Source: Lichenicoccus sp963693035
Lineage (GTDB): Bacteria; Pseudomonadota; Alphaproteobacteria; Acetobacterales; Acetobacteraceae
Length of the DNA: 64,000 nucleotides
Reading direction: 5' to 3'
Assembly: GCA_963693035.2 (NCBI GenBank)
Contig: CAXMMQ010000003.1
Coordinates: 186,001 to 250,000, forward strand
In this document: piece after piece, positions 17,992-24,844 of the stretch
Numbering within the stretch: position 1 is the first letter of the stretch
How the letters are laid out: the number at the start of each line of letters is the position of its first letter
Notes under the pieces: generated by a model
The model's database searches: none
The model's input: the letters and a program-made list of their open reading frames with translations, nothing else
Told to the model about the DNA's origin: nothing
Made by a program: the position numbers and the translations under genes

Positions 17992-18559
17992 CCGGCCCGC
18001 TCCCCGACCGGCGTCGCAGCGCCGCCAGTGCCCGATGGAAATTGACTTTTAGAGCGCCCTTGCTGCGTCCGGTCAGGCGGGCCGTCTCCTCCAGCGAGCG
18101 CTCTGCGAGGCCCAGATGCTCGACCGCCTGGCGTTGCCCGGCGGGCAGCTCGTCGATCAGGCCGCGCAACGCCTGGTGCTCCTGCCGCCGCGCGATCTGC
18201 TCGCTGGCCGGCAGCCCCGGGTCCTGCTGCACCTCGTAGGCCGCCTGGTCATGCACTTCGCGCGCCTGCGCCCGGCCATGTCGGCGGAGCACGTCCACCG
18301 CGCGGTGTCGGGCGATCGCACGCAGCCAGGGCAGGAACGGCCGCGCGGGATCGTAGGTCGCCCGGGCGCGGTGCAGGGTGAGCAGGGTCTCCTGGATCGC
18401 ATCGTCGACCAGGTCCCGCCCGACGCCTTGCGACCGCGCGATGCCGGCGATCAACGGCACGCAGTCGCGCAGCAGGGTGCGGTAGGCCAAGGCATCGCCG
18501 CCGAGCGCCGCTCCCATGCGATCCGAAAGCACCTGCTCGTCCGGGACCGGATCGGTCAC
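17984..18559 (-). CDS. ECF RNA polymerase sigma factor (SigF-like)
   Basis: The 191-residue protein has the two ECF regions: sigma2 (YRTLLRDCVPLIAGIAR to WLRAIARHRAVDVLRRHGR) and sigma4 (LIDELPAGQRQAVEHLGL to TGRSKGALKVNFHRALAAL), with no extra domains. It overlaps the downstream NrsF-type gene and lies 54 bases downstream of the Met-rich protein gene, all on the minus strand. Pairing with NrsF/DUF1109 places it with SigF-type ECF factors that answer metal or redox stress. The likely promoter is the GTAACC-N16-CGTA site at 18995-19020, implying autoregulation. Confidence 0.9.
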   Translation of the reverse strand: MTDPVPDEQVLSDRMGAALGGDALAYRTLLRDCVPLIAGIARSQGVGRDLVDDAIQETLLTLHRARATYDPARPFLPWLRAIARHRAVDVLRRHGRAQAREVHDQAAYEVQQDPGLPASEQIARRQEHQALRGLIDELPAGQRQAVEHLGLAERSLEETARLTGRSKGALKVNFHRALAALRRRSGSGPDV

Positions 18560-18613
18560 CGCTGTCCCGAAACACGTCTCATCCTCGCAGCATAGCAGCA
18601 GGGCCGCGATCGG

Positions 18614-18946
18614 CTACTGGTGCGGGGGCGCCGACATCGTGTTGCTCGATGTGGCCGCCCGCGGCGGCGCCATGGTGCTCGGAGCCATGCTGGCTGGGGC
18701 CATGTTGTTGGGCGCCATGCTGCCGGACGACATGCCGTTCGGGCTCATCGCGTCCGGGGCCATCGCAGTGGGAGCAGGTGCCATGGCGTTCGGCGACGGC
18801 TGCATCGCATTCGGCGAGGGCTGGACTGCGTTTGGCGAGCTCATCGCATTGGGCGCCGACATGCCGCTGGACTGCGCTCTCGCTTGTGTGATGCCGATGC
18901 CTGCGATGGTCAACATCGCAGACGCAGCAAGCATGGATTTCAACAT
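18614..18946 (-). CDS. Secreted methionine-rich repeat protein
   Basis: The second of two adjacent ATG codons (18946) has GGAGG at a good distance and gives 110 residues: a signal peptide (MLKSMLAASAMLTIAGIGIT, probable cleavage after QARA near residue 24) and a mature part of about 85 residues with 12 methionines. These recur in units such as SPNAM, QPSPNAM and MAPASMAPSTM, with no cysteine and one histidine. Methionine-rich periplasmic segments often bind Cu(I). Its place in front of a SigF/NrsF pair makes a copper-buffering role attractive, but this is inference; no known domain is recognised. Confidence 0.75.
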   Translation of the reverse strand: MLKSMLAASAMLTIAGIGITQARAQSSGMSAPNAMSSPNAVQPSPNAMQPSPNAMAPAPTAMAPDAMSPNGMSSGSMAPNNMAPASMAPSTMAPPRAATSSNTMSAPPHQ

Positions 18947-18994
18947 CATCGCCTCCGGGCCGCAGCCCCGCCTGGTTACTGTCGTAGTCTCCAT

Positions 18995-19020
18995 TACGTT
19001 TCGACCGACCTTGCGGTTAC
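18995..19020 (-). promoter_or_regulatory. Candidate SigF-type ECF promoter
   Basis: On the minus strand GTAACC (19020-19015) is followed after exactly 16 bases by CGTA (18998-18995). From memory, the Caulobacter SigF consensus is GTAACC-N16-CGAA, so this differs by one base in the -10 box. It lies about 50 bases upstream of the Met-rich gene start, the right distance for an operon running through the sigma and NrsF genes. Confidence 0.6.
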
Positions 19021-19207
19021 CTGCTCGCGAAAACATGCTCGCGCGGAAGCAATTGCCCCGCCAGCGGCCATGATCTGCCGCGAACGGAGGCAAGGCGGTG
19101 CCCGCGGTTTGGAATTGTAGGGGTTCGCCCGGAAAGTGTCAGGAGCCGTGGGCCATGCGATGCACACGGTTGCCCGCGATTGTCGGCATCGCTTGCCGCG
19201 CTCCTTC

Positions 19208-19223
19208 TGGCACACTGCTTGCT
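19208..19223 (+). promoter_or_regulatory. Sigma-54 promoter of the Nit1C cluster
   Basis: TGGCAC at 19208-19213, five bases, then TTGCT at 19219-19223 gives the -24 GG and -12 GC elements with the required 10-base gap. It matches the sigma-54 consensus at every conserved base and lies 35 bases upstream of the first cluster gene. Sigma-54 control fits a nitrogen-starvation operon. No enhancer-binding protein gene is in the window and I see no clear NtrC palindrome upstream. Confidence 0.75.
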
Positions 19224-19258
19224 GTCTCAGGCCTGATCCAACAAGGGGCGTTCGAGAC

Positions 19259-19741
19259 ATGCCAGCAGTAGAAGCAAAGCGTCACGAGCCGGGCGACTAT
19301 CTTGTCGACTACGAGGAGAAGGTCTTCGAGGACGTCAAGGCGAAGCCTGGCGAGAAAGCCCTGGTGACCTTCCACACCGTGGCCTTCGAGGGCTCGATCG
19401 GCCTGGTGAACCTGCTCCAGGCGACGCGCCTGCAACGCAAGGGCTTCGAGACCTCGATCCTGCTCTATGGCCCGGGCGTGACGCTGGGCGTGCTGCGCGG
19501 CTTCCCGCGTCTCGGCGACGAGGCCTTCCCAGGGCACCAGAACTTCAACAACCAGCTCAAGAAATTCATGGATGAAGGCGGCAAGGTTTATGCCTGCCGG
19601 TTCTCGCTGCAGGCGCTGTACGGCCACGGCGAACCTTCGCTGATGGAAGGCATCCGGCCGATCAACCCGCTCGACGTGCTCGACTGCATGCTGATCCACA
19701 AGCGCGACAACGCCGTCATCATCGATACCTGGACGGTCTGA
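19259..19741 (+). CDS. MSMEG_0572/Sll0783 family nitrogen starvation response protein
   Basis: The 160-residue protein begins MPAVEAKRHEPGDYLVDYEEKV and is recognisable as the MSMEG_0572/Sll0783 family, the first marker gene of the Nit1C cluster. It has a DsrE-like pattern (ALVTFHTVAFEGSIGLVNLLQA, then ETSILLYGPGVTLGVLRGFP). Its biochemical role is not known to me. The ATG at 19259 is chosen over an upstream in-frame start because it begins the conserved region and lies just downstream of the sigma-54 promoter. The nitrilase follows after five bases. Confidence 0.92.
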   Translation: MPAVEAKRHEPGDYLVDYEEKVFEDVKAKPGEKALVTFHTVAFEGSIGLVNLLQATRLQRKGFETSILLYGPGVTLGVLRGFPRLGDEAFPGHQNFNNQLKKFMDEGGKVYACRFSLQALYGHGEPSLMEGIRPINPLDVLDCMLIHKRDNAVIIDTWTV

Positions 19742-19746
19742 CCGCG

Positions 19747-20853
19747 ATGGCGGCGCCCAGGCGCATGGTCCGGGCTGCCGCCATCCAGCTCGTACCGGTG
19801 CTGGAGGACGGCACCGGCACCGAGGAGAAGGTGCTGGCGGCGATCCGCGACGCGGCGGCGCAGGGCGTGCAGATCGCCGTGTTCCCCGAGACCTTCGTGC
19901 CATACTACCCGTACTTCTCGTTCGTGAAGGCGCCGGTGTTGATCGGGCCCGATCATCTCCGCCTCTATGAGAATGCGCCGAGCGTGCCCGGCTTGTTCAC
20001 CGACGCCGTCGCCGGCGCCGCCCGCGAGAACGGCATCGTGGTGGTGCTCGGGATCAACGAACGCGATCACGGCTCGCTGTACAACGCGCAGCTCGTCTTC
20101 GATGCCGACGGCAGCCTGCTGCTGCACCGGCGCAAGATCACGCCGACCTACCATGAGCGGATGATCTGGGGCCAGGGCGATGGCGCCGGGCTGCGCGTGG
20201 TGGAGAGCCAAGTGGGCCGCATCGGCGCGCTCGCCTGCTGGGAGCACTACAACCCACTCGCCCGCTACGCGCTGATGACCCAGCACGAGGAAATTCATTG
20301 CGCGCAGTTCCCGGGCTCCATGGTCGGGCAGATCTTCGCCGACCAGATGGAAGTCACCATCCGCCACCATGCGCTGGAAGCCGGCTGCTTCGTCATCAAC
20401 GCGACCGGATGGCTAACCGACGACCAGTTGCACGCCATCACGCCGGACACCGCGATGCACAAGGCGCTGCGCGGCGGCACCTGCTCGGCAATCATCTCGC
20501 CGGAGGGCAACCACCTGGCGCCGCCGCTGCATGAAGGCGAGGGCATGGTGATCGCCGACCTCGACATGGCGCTGATCACCAAGCGCAAGCGGATGATGGA
20601 CAGCGTCGGCCACTACGCGCGCCCCGAACTGCTCTCGCTGCTGCACGCGACGGCCGAGACGCACACCACCCAGGAGATGAGGAGCGATCATGCTGCAGTC
20701 CGCCACGCGAACCTCGTCGAACATGCCGGCGGTCTCCCTGCCGCTGCCCGCGCCGGCGAGCGACCTGATGCCCGCGCCGGCGAGCGACCTGATGCCCGCG
20801 CCGGCGAGCGAACTGCTGACGGAGCTGCAATCGCTCGGGATGCGGCTGACTGA
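19747..20853 (+). CDS. Nit1-type nitrilase (Sll0784 family) with extended C-terminus
   Basis: This carbon-nitrogen hydrolase has the catalytic triad Glu48 (FPETFVPYYPYF), Lys130 (RRKITPTYHE) and Cys164 (ACWEHYNPL). It belongs to the Nit1 nitrilase branch; Nit1C nitrilases have been linked to cyanide hydrolysis in Pseudomonas fluorescens, while the natural substrate elsewhere is open. Conserved sequence ends about residue 315 (TAETHTTQEM). The remaining roughly 50 residues are ARAGERPD-type repeats made by a 24-bp triplication. This tail overlaps the next gene by 164 bases in another frame, so it probably arose by loss of the original stop. Confidence 0.92.
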   Translation: MAAPRRMVRAAAIQLVPVLEDGTGTEEKVLAAIRDAAAQGVQIAVFPETFVPYYPYFSFVKAPVLIGPDHLRLYENAPSVPGLFTDAVAGAARENGIVVVLGINERDHGSLYNAQLVFDADGSLLLHRRKITPTYHERMIWGQGDGAGLRVVESQVGRIGALACWEHYNPLARYALMTQHEEIHCAQFPGSMVGQIFADQMEVTIRHHALEAGCFVINATGWLTDDQLHAITPDTAMHKALRGGTCSAIISPEGNHLAPPLHEGEGMVIADLDMALITKRKRMMDSVGHYARPELLSLLHATAETHTTQEMRSDHAAVRHANLVEHAGGLPAAARAGERPDARAGERPDARAGERTADGAAIARDAAD

Positions 20854-21889
20854 CAGCACCGGCGCCGCATCCCGGCGTGGTGGCGCCGGACCCTCCGACC
20901 ACAAGGCGGTCCAGTTCGCCGGCCAGACCATCATGGTGCCGATCCATACGGCGGCGTCGCACGTTTCGCCGTTCAGCGCCGCTCCGGCGGCCCGGGACGG
21001 CACCGCAATGCTGCTGCGCCACGGCGCGCCGGTCGGCCGGATCAGCTTCCCGCCGCAACCCCGCTTCTATGCGATGCAGACCCTGGATGGCGAACCGTAT
21101 TGGAAGATCGCCATGCTGCACGGCACCGACGTGCTGGCGACCACAGTGCTGCAGACCTGCATCCGCTATGCCGACCGACGCACCGCCTGCCAGTTCTGCG
21201 CCATCGGCCAGTCGCTCGCAGCCGGCCGCACCATCGCGCACAAGACACCGGCGCAACTGGCCGAGGTCGCCCGCGCGGCGGTGCTACTGGACGGGGTGAA
21301 ACACATGGTGCTGACCACCGGCACGCCGAACGTCATCGACCGCGGCGCCGAAATGCTGTGCGAGAGCACGCGCGCGATCAAGGCGGCGGTCGATCTGCCG
21401 GTGCAGGCGCAATGCGAGCCGCCGCGCGACGCCGTCTGGTACGAGCGCCTGCGCGAGGCGGGCGTGGACAGCCTGGGTATGCATCTGGAAGCGGCGACGC
21501 AGGCGGTGCGCGCGCGCATCATGCCGGGCAAGGCCACCGTCAGCGTCGAGCGCTATCTGGATGCGTTCCGCGACGCGGTGCCGGTATTCGGCCGCGGCCA
21601 GGTCAGCACCTACCTGCTCGCCGGCCTCGGCGACACCACGGCGGAAATTCTTGCGCTGTGCGAGACCCTGATCGGCATCGGCGTGCACCCGTTCGTGGTG
21701 CCGTTCGTGCCGATCACCGGCACGCCGCTGGAATCGCACACGCCTCCGACAGCGGAGTTCATGCGCGCGGTGCTGGCGCCGCTCGGCCGCATGCTGCGCG
21801 ACAACGGCCTGCTGTCGCGCGAAGTCAAGGCCGGCTGCAGCCGCTGCGGCGCCTGCTCGTCGCAGTCCACCTACGAGAATGCCGCCTGA
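20690..21889 (+). CDS. MSMEG_0568 family radical SAM protein
   Basis: The 399-residue protein is the radical SAM member of the Nit1C cluster. The cluster-binding cysteines are Cys157, Cys167 and Cys170 (TCIRYADRRTACQFC), a C-x9-C-x2-C spacing rather than the usual C-x3-C-x2-C. A second cysteine group lies at the C-terminus (CSRCGACSS). The N-terminus contains three PAPASDLM-type repeats coded by a 24-bp tandem array within the overlap with the nitrilase. The reaction is unknown. The stop touches the next start (TGATG). Confidence 0.92.
   Translation: MLQSATRTSSNMPAVSLPLPAPASDLMPAPASDLMPAPASELLTELQSLGMRLTDSTGAASRRGGAGPSDHKAVQFAGQTIMVPIHTAASHVSPFSAAPAARDGTAMLLRHGAPVGRISFPPQPRFYAMQTLDGEPYWKIAMLHGTDVLATTVLQTCIRYADRRTACQFCAIGQSLAAGRTIAHKTPAQLAEVARAAVLLDGVKHMVLTTGTPNVIDRGAEMLCESTRAIKAAVDLPVQAQCEPPRDAVWYERLREAGVDSLGMHLEAATQAVRARIMPGKATVSVERYLDAFRDAVPVFGRGQVSTYLLAGLGDTTAEILALCETLIGIGVHPFVVPFVPITGTPLESHTPPTAEFMRAVLAPLGRMLRDNGLLSREVKAGCSRCGACSSQSTYENAA
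20747..20818 (+). repeat. 24-bp tandem triplication read in two frames
   Basis: Copies start at 20747, 20771 and 20795; the third has small changes. In the radical SAM frame it encodes PAPASDLM, PAPASDLM, PAPASELL. In the nitrilase frame it encodes ARAGERPD-type repeats. The 24-bp unit keeps both frames, so both proteins lengthened together. Confidence 0.9.
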
Positions 21890-22452
21890 TGATGCCCGGG
21901 CTCAACCTCTACGAGGATGCGATCCCGCCCTTCGTGCCGGGGGAATACCGCGTCAAGCTGGCCCGGGAGGCCTGGGAGCGACAGGCGCATTTCCGGCTGC
22001 GGCGGGATATCTTCTGCGACGAGCAGCGCATCTTCACGTATGACGATCGTGACGGTATCGACGACATCGCCATTCCGATCGTGGCGCTGAGCTGCATCGC
22101 CGGCGCCGCCGACGGAGTGGTCGGCGTGGTGCGCATCCACCAGCCGGACCCCGGCCTGTGGTGGGGCTCGCGCCTCGGCGTGCACCGGCATTTCCGGCGC
22201 ATCGGCAGCATCGGCGCCGAACTGGTGCGGCTTGCGGTCTGCACCGCCACTGCGCGCGGCTGCGAGCGCTTCCTGGCGCACGTCCAGGCGCAGAATGTCG
22301 AGTTCTTCGAGCGGTTGCACTGGCACTCGCTCGACACGCTCCCGCTGCACGGCCGCCCGCATCATCTTATGCAGGCCGATCTTGCGCAGTATCGACCGCA
22401 CGGCCGCGAGACGCTCGGCTTCGTGCGCCCGCAGCGCCGGATCGCCGCATGA
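21889..22452 (+). CDS. MSMEG_0567/Sll0786 family GNAT N-acetyltransferase
   Basis: The 187-residue protein (MMPGLNLYEDAIPPFVPGEYRV) is the GNAT member of the Nit1C cluster. The acetyl-CoA fold is visible in HFRLRRDIFCDEQ, VVGVVRIHQPDPGLWWGSRLGVHRHFRRIGSIG and CERFLAHVQAQNVEFFERL. The acceptor is unknown. ATG codons at 21889 and 21892 are both possible; the first overlaps the radical SAM stop. The stop overlaps the ATG of a five-residue mini-ORF (MSVVA) made by a 14-bp duplication before the next gene. Confidence 0.92.
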   Translation: MMPGLNLYEDAIPPFVPGEYRVKLAREAWERQAHFRLRRDIFCDEQRIFTYDDRDGIDDIAIPIVALSCIAGAADGVVGVVRIHQPDPGLWWGSRLGVHRHFRRIGSIGAELVRLAVCTATARGCERFLAHVQAQNVEFFERLHWHSLDTLPLHGRPHHLMQADLAQYRPHGRETLGFVRPQRRIAA

Positions 22453-22475
22453 GCGTGGTCGCATGAGCGTGGCCG
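22448..22475 (+). repeat. 14-bp duplication at the GNAT/AIR-synthase junction
   Basis: CATGAGCGTGGTCG is followed by CATGAGCGTGGCCG. The first copy opens ATG AGC GTG GTC GCA TGA at 22449-22466. Its stop overlaps the ATG at 22463 that starts the AIR-synthase-like gene. The result is two successive ATGA overlaps with a five-residue ORF between, the same logic as at murB/ddl. Confidence 0.85.
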
Positions 22476-23422
22476 CCCTCGCCGCCTCGCTGCGCGCAGG
22501 CATCGGCCTGCTGCACAAGCAGGATATCGCGCCGGTGATGGCAGCACTCGGACTCGCAGGCAACGCCGTGCGCGTCGGCGACGATTGCGCCGCCATCCCG
22601 GACGGCGATGGCTGGCTGCTGCTCGCCATCGAGGGCTTCCTGCCCGCCTTCATCGCGCGCGAGCCATATTTCGCCGGCTGGTGCGGCGTCATGGTCAATC
22701 TGTCCGACATCGCCGCCATGGGCGGAAGGCCTCTCGCGGTGGTGGACGCGCTGCTCTCGCGCGACGGCGAGCATGCCGAGCCGATCCTGCGCGGCCTGCG
22801 CGACGCCAGCGCGCGATACGCTGTCCCGGTGGTCGGCGGCCACAGCAACATCCGCGCCGCTGACGAGCAGCTCAGCGTCGCCGTGCTCGGACGCGCGCGC
22901 AAGCTGCTCACCTCCTTCGATGCACGCCCGGGCGACATCCTGCTGGCCGCGATCGACCTGCGCGGCCGCTACCATGAGCCGTTCGCCTGGTGGGATGCGA
23001 GCTCGGACTGCCCGGATCCCGCGCGCCTACGCCAGGATCTCGAGCTACTGCCCGCGATCGCCGAGGCCGGCCTGAGCGTCGCCGCCAAGGATATCAGCAT
23101 GGGCGGCCTGGTCGGCACCGCGATCATGCTGGCGGAATGTTCCGCGATCGGGCTCGTCATCGACATCGATGCGGTGCCGCGCCTGGACGGCGCCGACCTG
23201 GAGCGCTGGCTGACCGCATTCCCGTCCTACGGCTTCCTGCTGAGCTGCATGCCGGAGAATGCAACCACGATCATCGACCTGTTCAGCCGGCGCGGCATCG
23301 CCTGCAGCATGATCGGGAGTTGCGAGTCCGGATCGCGCGTCGAGCTGCGGCAGCATGGCGCGCGCGCCACGGTTTGGGATCTCGCGCAGGATACGCTGAC
23401 CGGCTGCGCGGGTGCGGCATGA
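22463..23422 (+). CDS. Sll0787 family AIR synthase-related protein
   Basis: The 319-residue protein belongs to the PurM/AIR-synthase-like superfamily branch found in Nit1C clusters. Visible motifs are the N-terminal glycine/aspartate segment AVRVGDDCAAIP, MVNLSDIAAMGGRPLAVVDAL, VVGGHSNI and AAKDISMGGLVGTAIML. Relatives bind ATP and a substrate at a dimer interface; the substrate here is unknown. The start at 22463 is chosen because the conserved region begins there and an earlier ATG at 22449 reads only five codons. It is coupled to the glycosyltransferase by ATGA. Confidence 0.92.
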   Translation: MSVAALAASLRAGIGLLHKQDIAPVMAALGLAGNAVRVGDDCAAIPDGDGWLLLAIEGFLPAFIAREPYFAGWCGVMVNLSDIAAMGGRPLAVVDALLSRDGEHAEPILRGLRDASARYAVPVVGGHSNIRAADEQLSVAVLGRARKLLTSFDARPGDILLAAIDLRGRYHEPFAWWDASSDCPDPARLRQDLELLPAIAEAGLSVAAKDISMGGLVGTAIMLAECSAIGLVIDIDAVPRLDGADLERWLTAFPSYGFLLSCMPENATTIIDLFSRRGIACSMIGSCESGSRVELRQHGARATVWDLAQDTLTGCAGAA

Positions 23423-24570
23423 GAGAATTGCACGTCGGCATCGTGACACATTCCACCAACCCGCGCGGCGGCGTCGTGCATGCGCTCAGCCTCGCCGAGG
23501 CGTTGACCGCGCGTGGTGTCGATGCGACCCTGCTGGCGCCCGCCACAGCGGGTGCGACCTTGTTCCGCGCCGCGCAGTGCCGCACGATGCTGATCCCGGC
23601 GGCGCCGGTGGCCGCCACTGCGACCCAGACCCTGGTGCGGACCCGGCGCGCGGAGATCACCGACTTCCTCGGCACGCGTCATTTCGACCTGCTGCATGCG
23701 CAGGATGCGATCTCGGCACTGGCCCTGTCGGATCTGGAGGTCTCCGGCCACATCCGGGGCTTCGTGCGCACCGTGCATCACCTCGATGACTTCGCCAATC
23801 CGGTGCTGGCGCAATGGCAGGACATGGCGGTCGCCCGCGCGCGCGGCCTGTTCTGCGTCAGCCGGATGTGGCGCGAGATCATCGCCACGCGCTACGGGCG
23901 GCGCAGCGTGGTGGTCGGCAACGGCGTCGAGACCAGACGCTTCACGCCCCGGCCGGACCATCGCGACGATGCACTCCGGCGTCGCCTGCGGCCGGAGGGC
24001 CAGCCATTCGTGCTTGCGGTCGGCGGCGTCGAGGCGCGCAAGAACACAATCGGCACGCTGCGCGCCTTTCTGCGCGTCGCCCGGACGCAGGCGCATCCCG
24101 ACCTGCGGCTGGTGATCGCCGGCGGCGCCAGCCTGCTCGACCACAGCGCCTACCGGCGTGCCTTCGATGCCGAGCTGCAGGGCTCCGGTCATGCGGGTCG
24201 CGTGATCCTGGCAGGGGTGATCCCGGATGCCGACATGCCGGCGCTGTACCGGTCGGCGTCCGTGCTGTGCTTCGCATCGCTGCAGGAAGGCTACGGGCTC
24301 TGCGTCCTCGAGGCACTCGCCAGCGGCATTTCGGTGATTGCGCCGCATGGCGCGCCGTTCGACGAGTATCTCGATCCGCCGGACGCGCTGCGAGTCGATC
24401 CGCACAACGATGCCGAGATCGCATCGGCGATCCTGCACGCCCTGCAGCCGCCGTGCGCGCGGCGTGCCCGCAGGCATGGTCCGGTCCGGGCGCGCCAGTT
24501 CGCCTGGGACGAGGTCGCGGCGGCGCACCTCGCCGGCTACCACCACCACAGGGAGATGGCCGATGCCTGA
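23419..24570 (+). CDS. MSMEG_0565 family glycosyltransferase (GT4-like)
   Basis: The 383-residue GT-B enzyme starts MRELHVGIVTHSTNPRGGVVH, with the N-terminal glycine-rich acceptor motif. The C-terminal donor domain has FVLAVGGVEARKNTIGTL, GRVILAGVIPDADMPALYRSA and the EX7E-type SLQEGYGLCVLEALASG. Its presence in a Nit1C cluster, where the other genes act on small nitrogenous compounds, suggests that the product is glycosylated, but the acceptor is unknown. The start overlaps the previous stop (ATGA) and the end overlaps the next start by eight bases. Confidence 0.92.
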   Translation: MRELHVGIVTHSTNPRGGVVHALSLAEALTARGVDATLLAPATAGATLFRAAQCRTMLIPAAPVAATATQTLVRTRRAEITDFLGTRHFDLLHAQDAISALALSDLEVSGHIRGFVRTVHHLDDFANPVLAQWQDMAVARARGLFCVSRMWREIIATRYGRRSVVVGNGVETRRFTPRPDHRDDALRRRLRPEGQPFVLAVGGVEARKNTIGTLRAFLRVARTQAHPDLRLVIAGGASLLDHSAYRRAFDAELQGSGHAGRVILAGVIPDADMPALYRSASVLCFASLQEGYGLCVLEALASGISVIAPHGAPFDEYLDPPDALRVDPHNDAEIASAILHALQPPCARRARRHGPVRARQFAWDEVAAAHLAGYHHHREMADA

Positions 24571-24844
24571 GATGCAGTTCCGGGTGCGCTGGCCGGACGG
24601 CCGCGAGACGCTGTGCTATTCGCCGTCCCTGGTGGTCCGCGAACACCTCGCACCGGGCCGCAGCTACGCGCTGCCGGATTTCCTGGCCCGCACCCGCACT
24701 GCGCTGCAGATCGCGAGCGACCGCGTGCAGCAGAAATACGGCATGCCCTGCTCGCGCGCCATCGGGCAGCTCCGGGCGATCGAGACGCAGGCCGCGCGCC
24801 ATGCCCCGGACGCCGCCGTCACCGTGACGGAGTTCGTGCTGTGA
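24563..24844 (+). CDS. MSMEG_0570 family nitrogen starvation response protein
   Basis: A 93-residue protein beginning MPEMQFRVRWPDGRETLCYSPS, the small MSMEG_0570 family marker of Nit1C clusters. It has the conserved RVRWPDG and the mid-protein ALQIASDRVQQKYGMPCSRA segment with one cysteine. Function is unknown. The GGGAG before ATG at 24563 supports this start. The last codons overlap the next gene (GTGA). Confidence 0.9.
   Translation: MPEMQFRVRWPDGRETLCYSPSLVVREHLAPGRSYALPDFLARTRTALQIASDRVQQKYGMPCSRAIGQLRAIETQAARHAPDAAVTVTEFVL

Noticed and set aside
19155..19190. NtrC-like site upstream of the sigma-54 promoter
   Set aside because: ATGCACACGGTTGC has one half-site only; the matching GGTGCA arm is absent.
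20690..20853. Spurious overlap caused by a misplaced radical SAM start
   Set aside because: The conserved nitrilase ends before 20700, and no downstream start would keep the radical SAM N-terminal region (ELLTELQSLGMRL). The overlap is real in the sequence, although the nitrilase tail is probably new.
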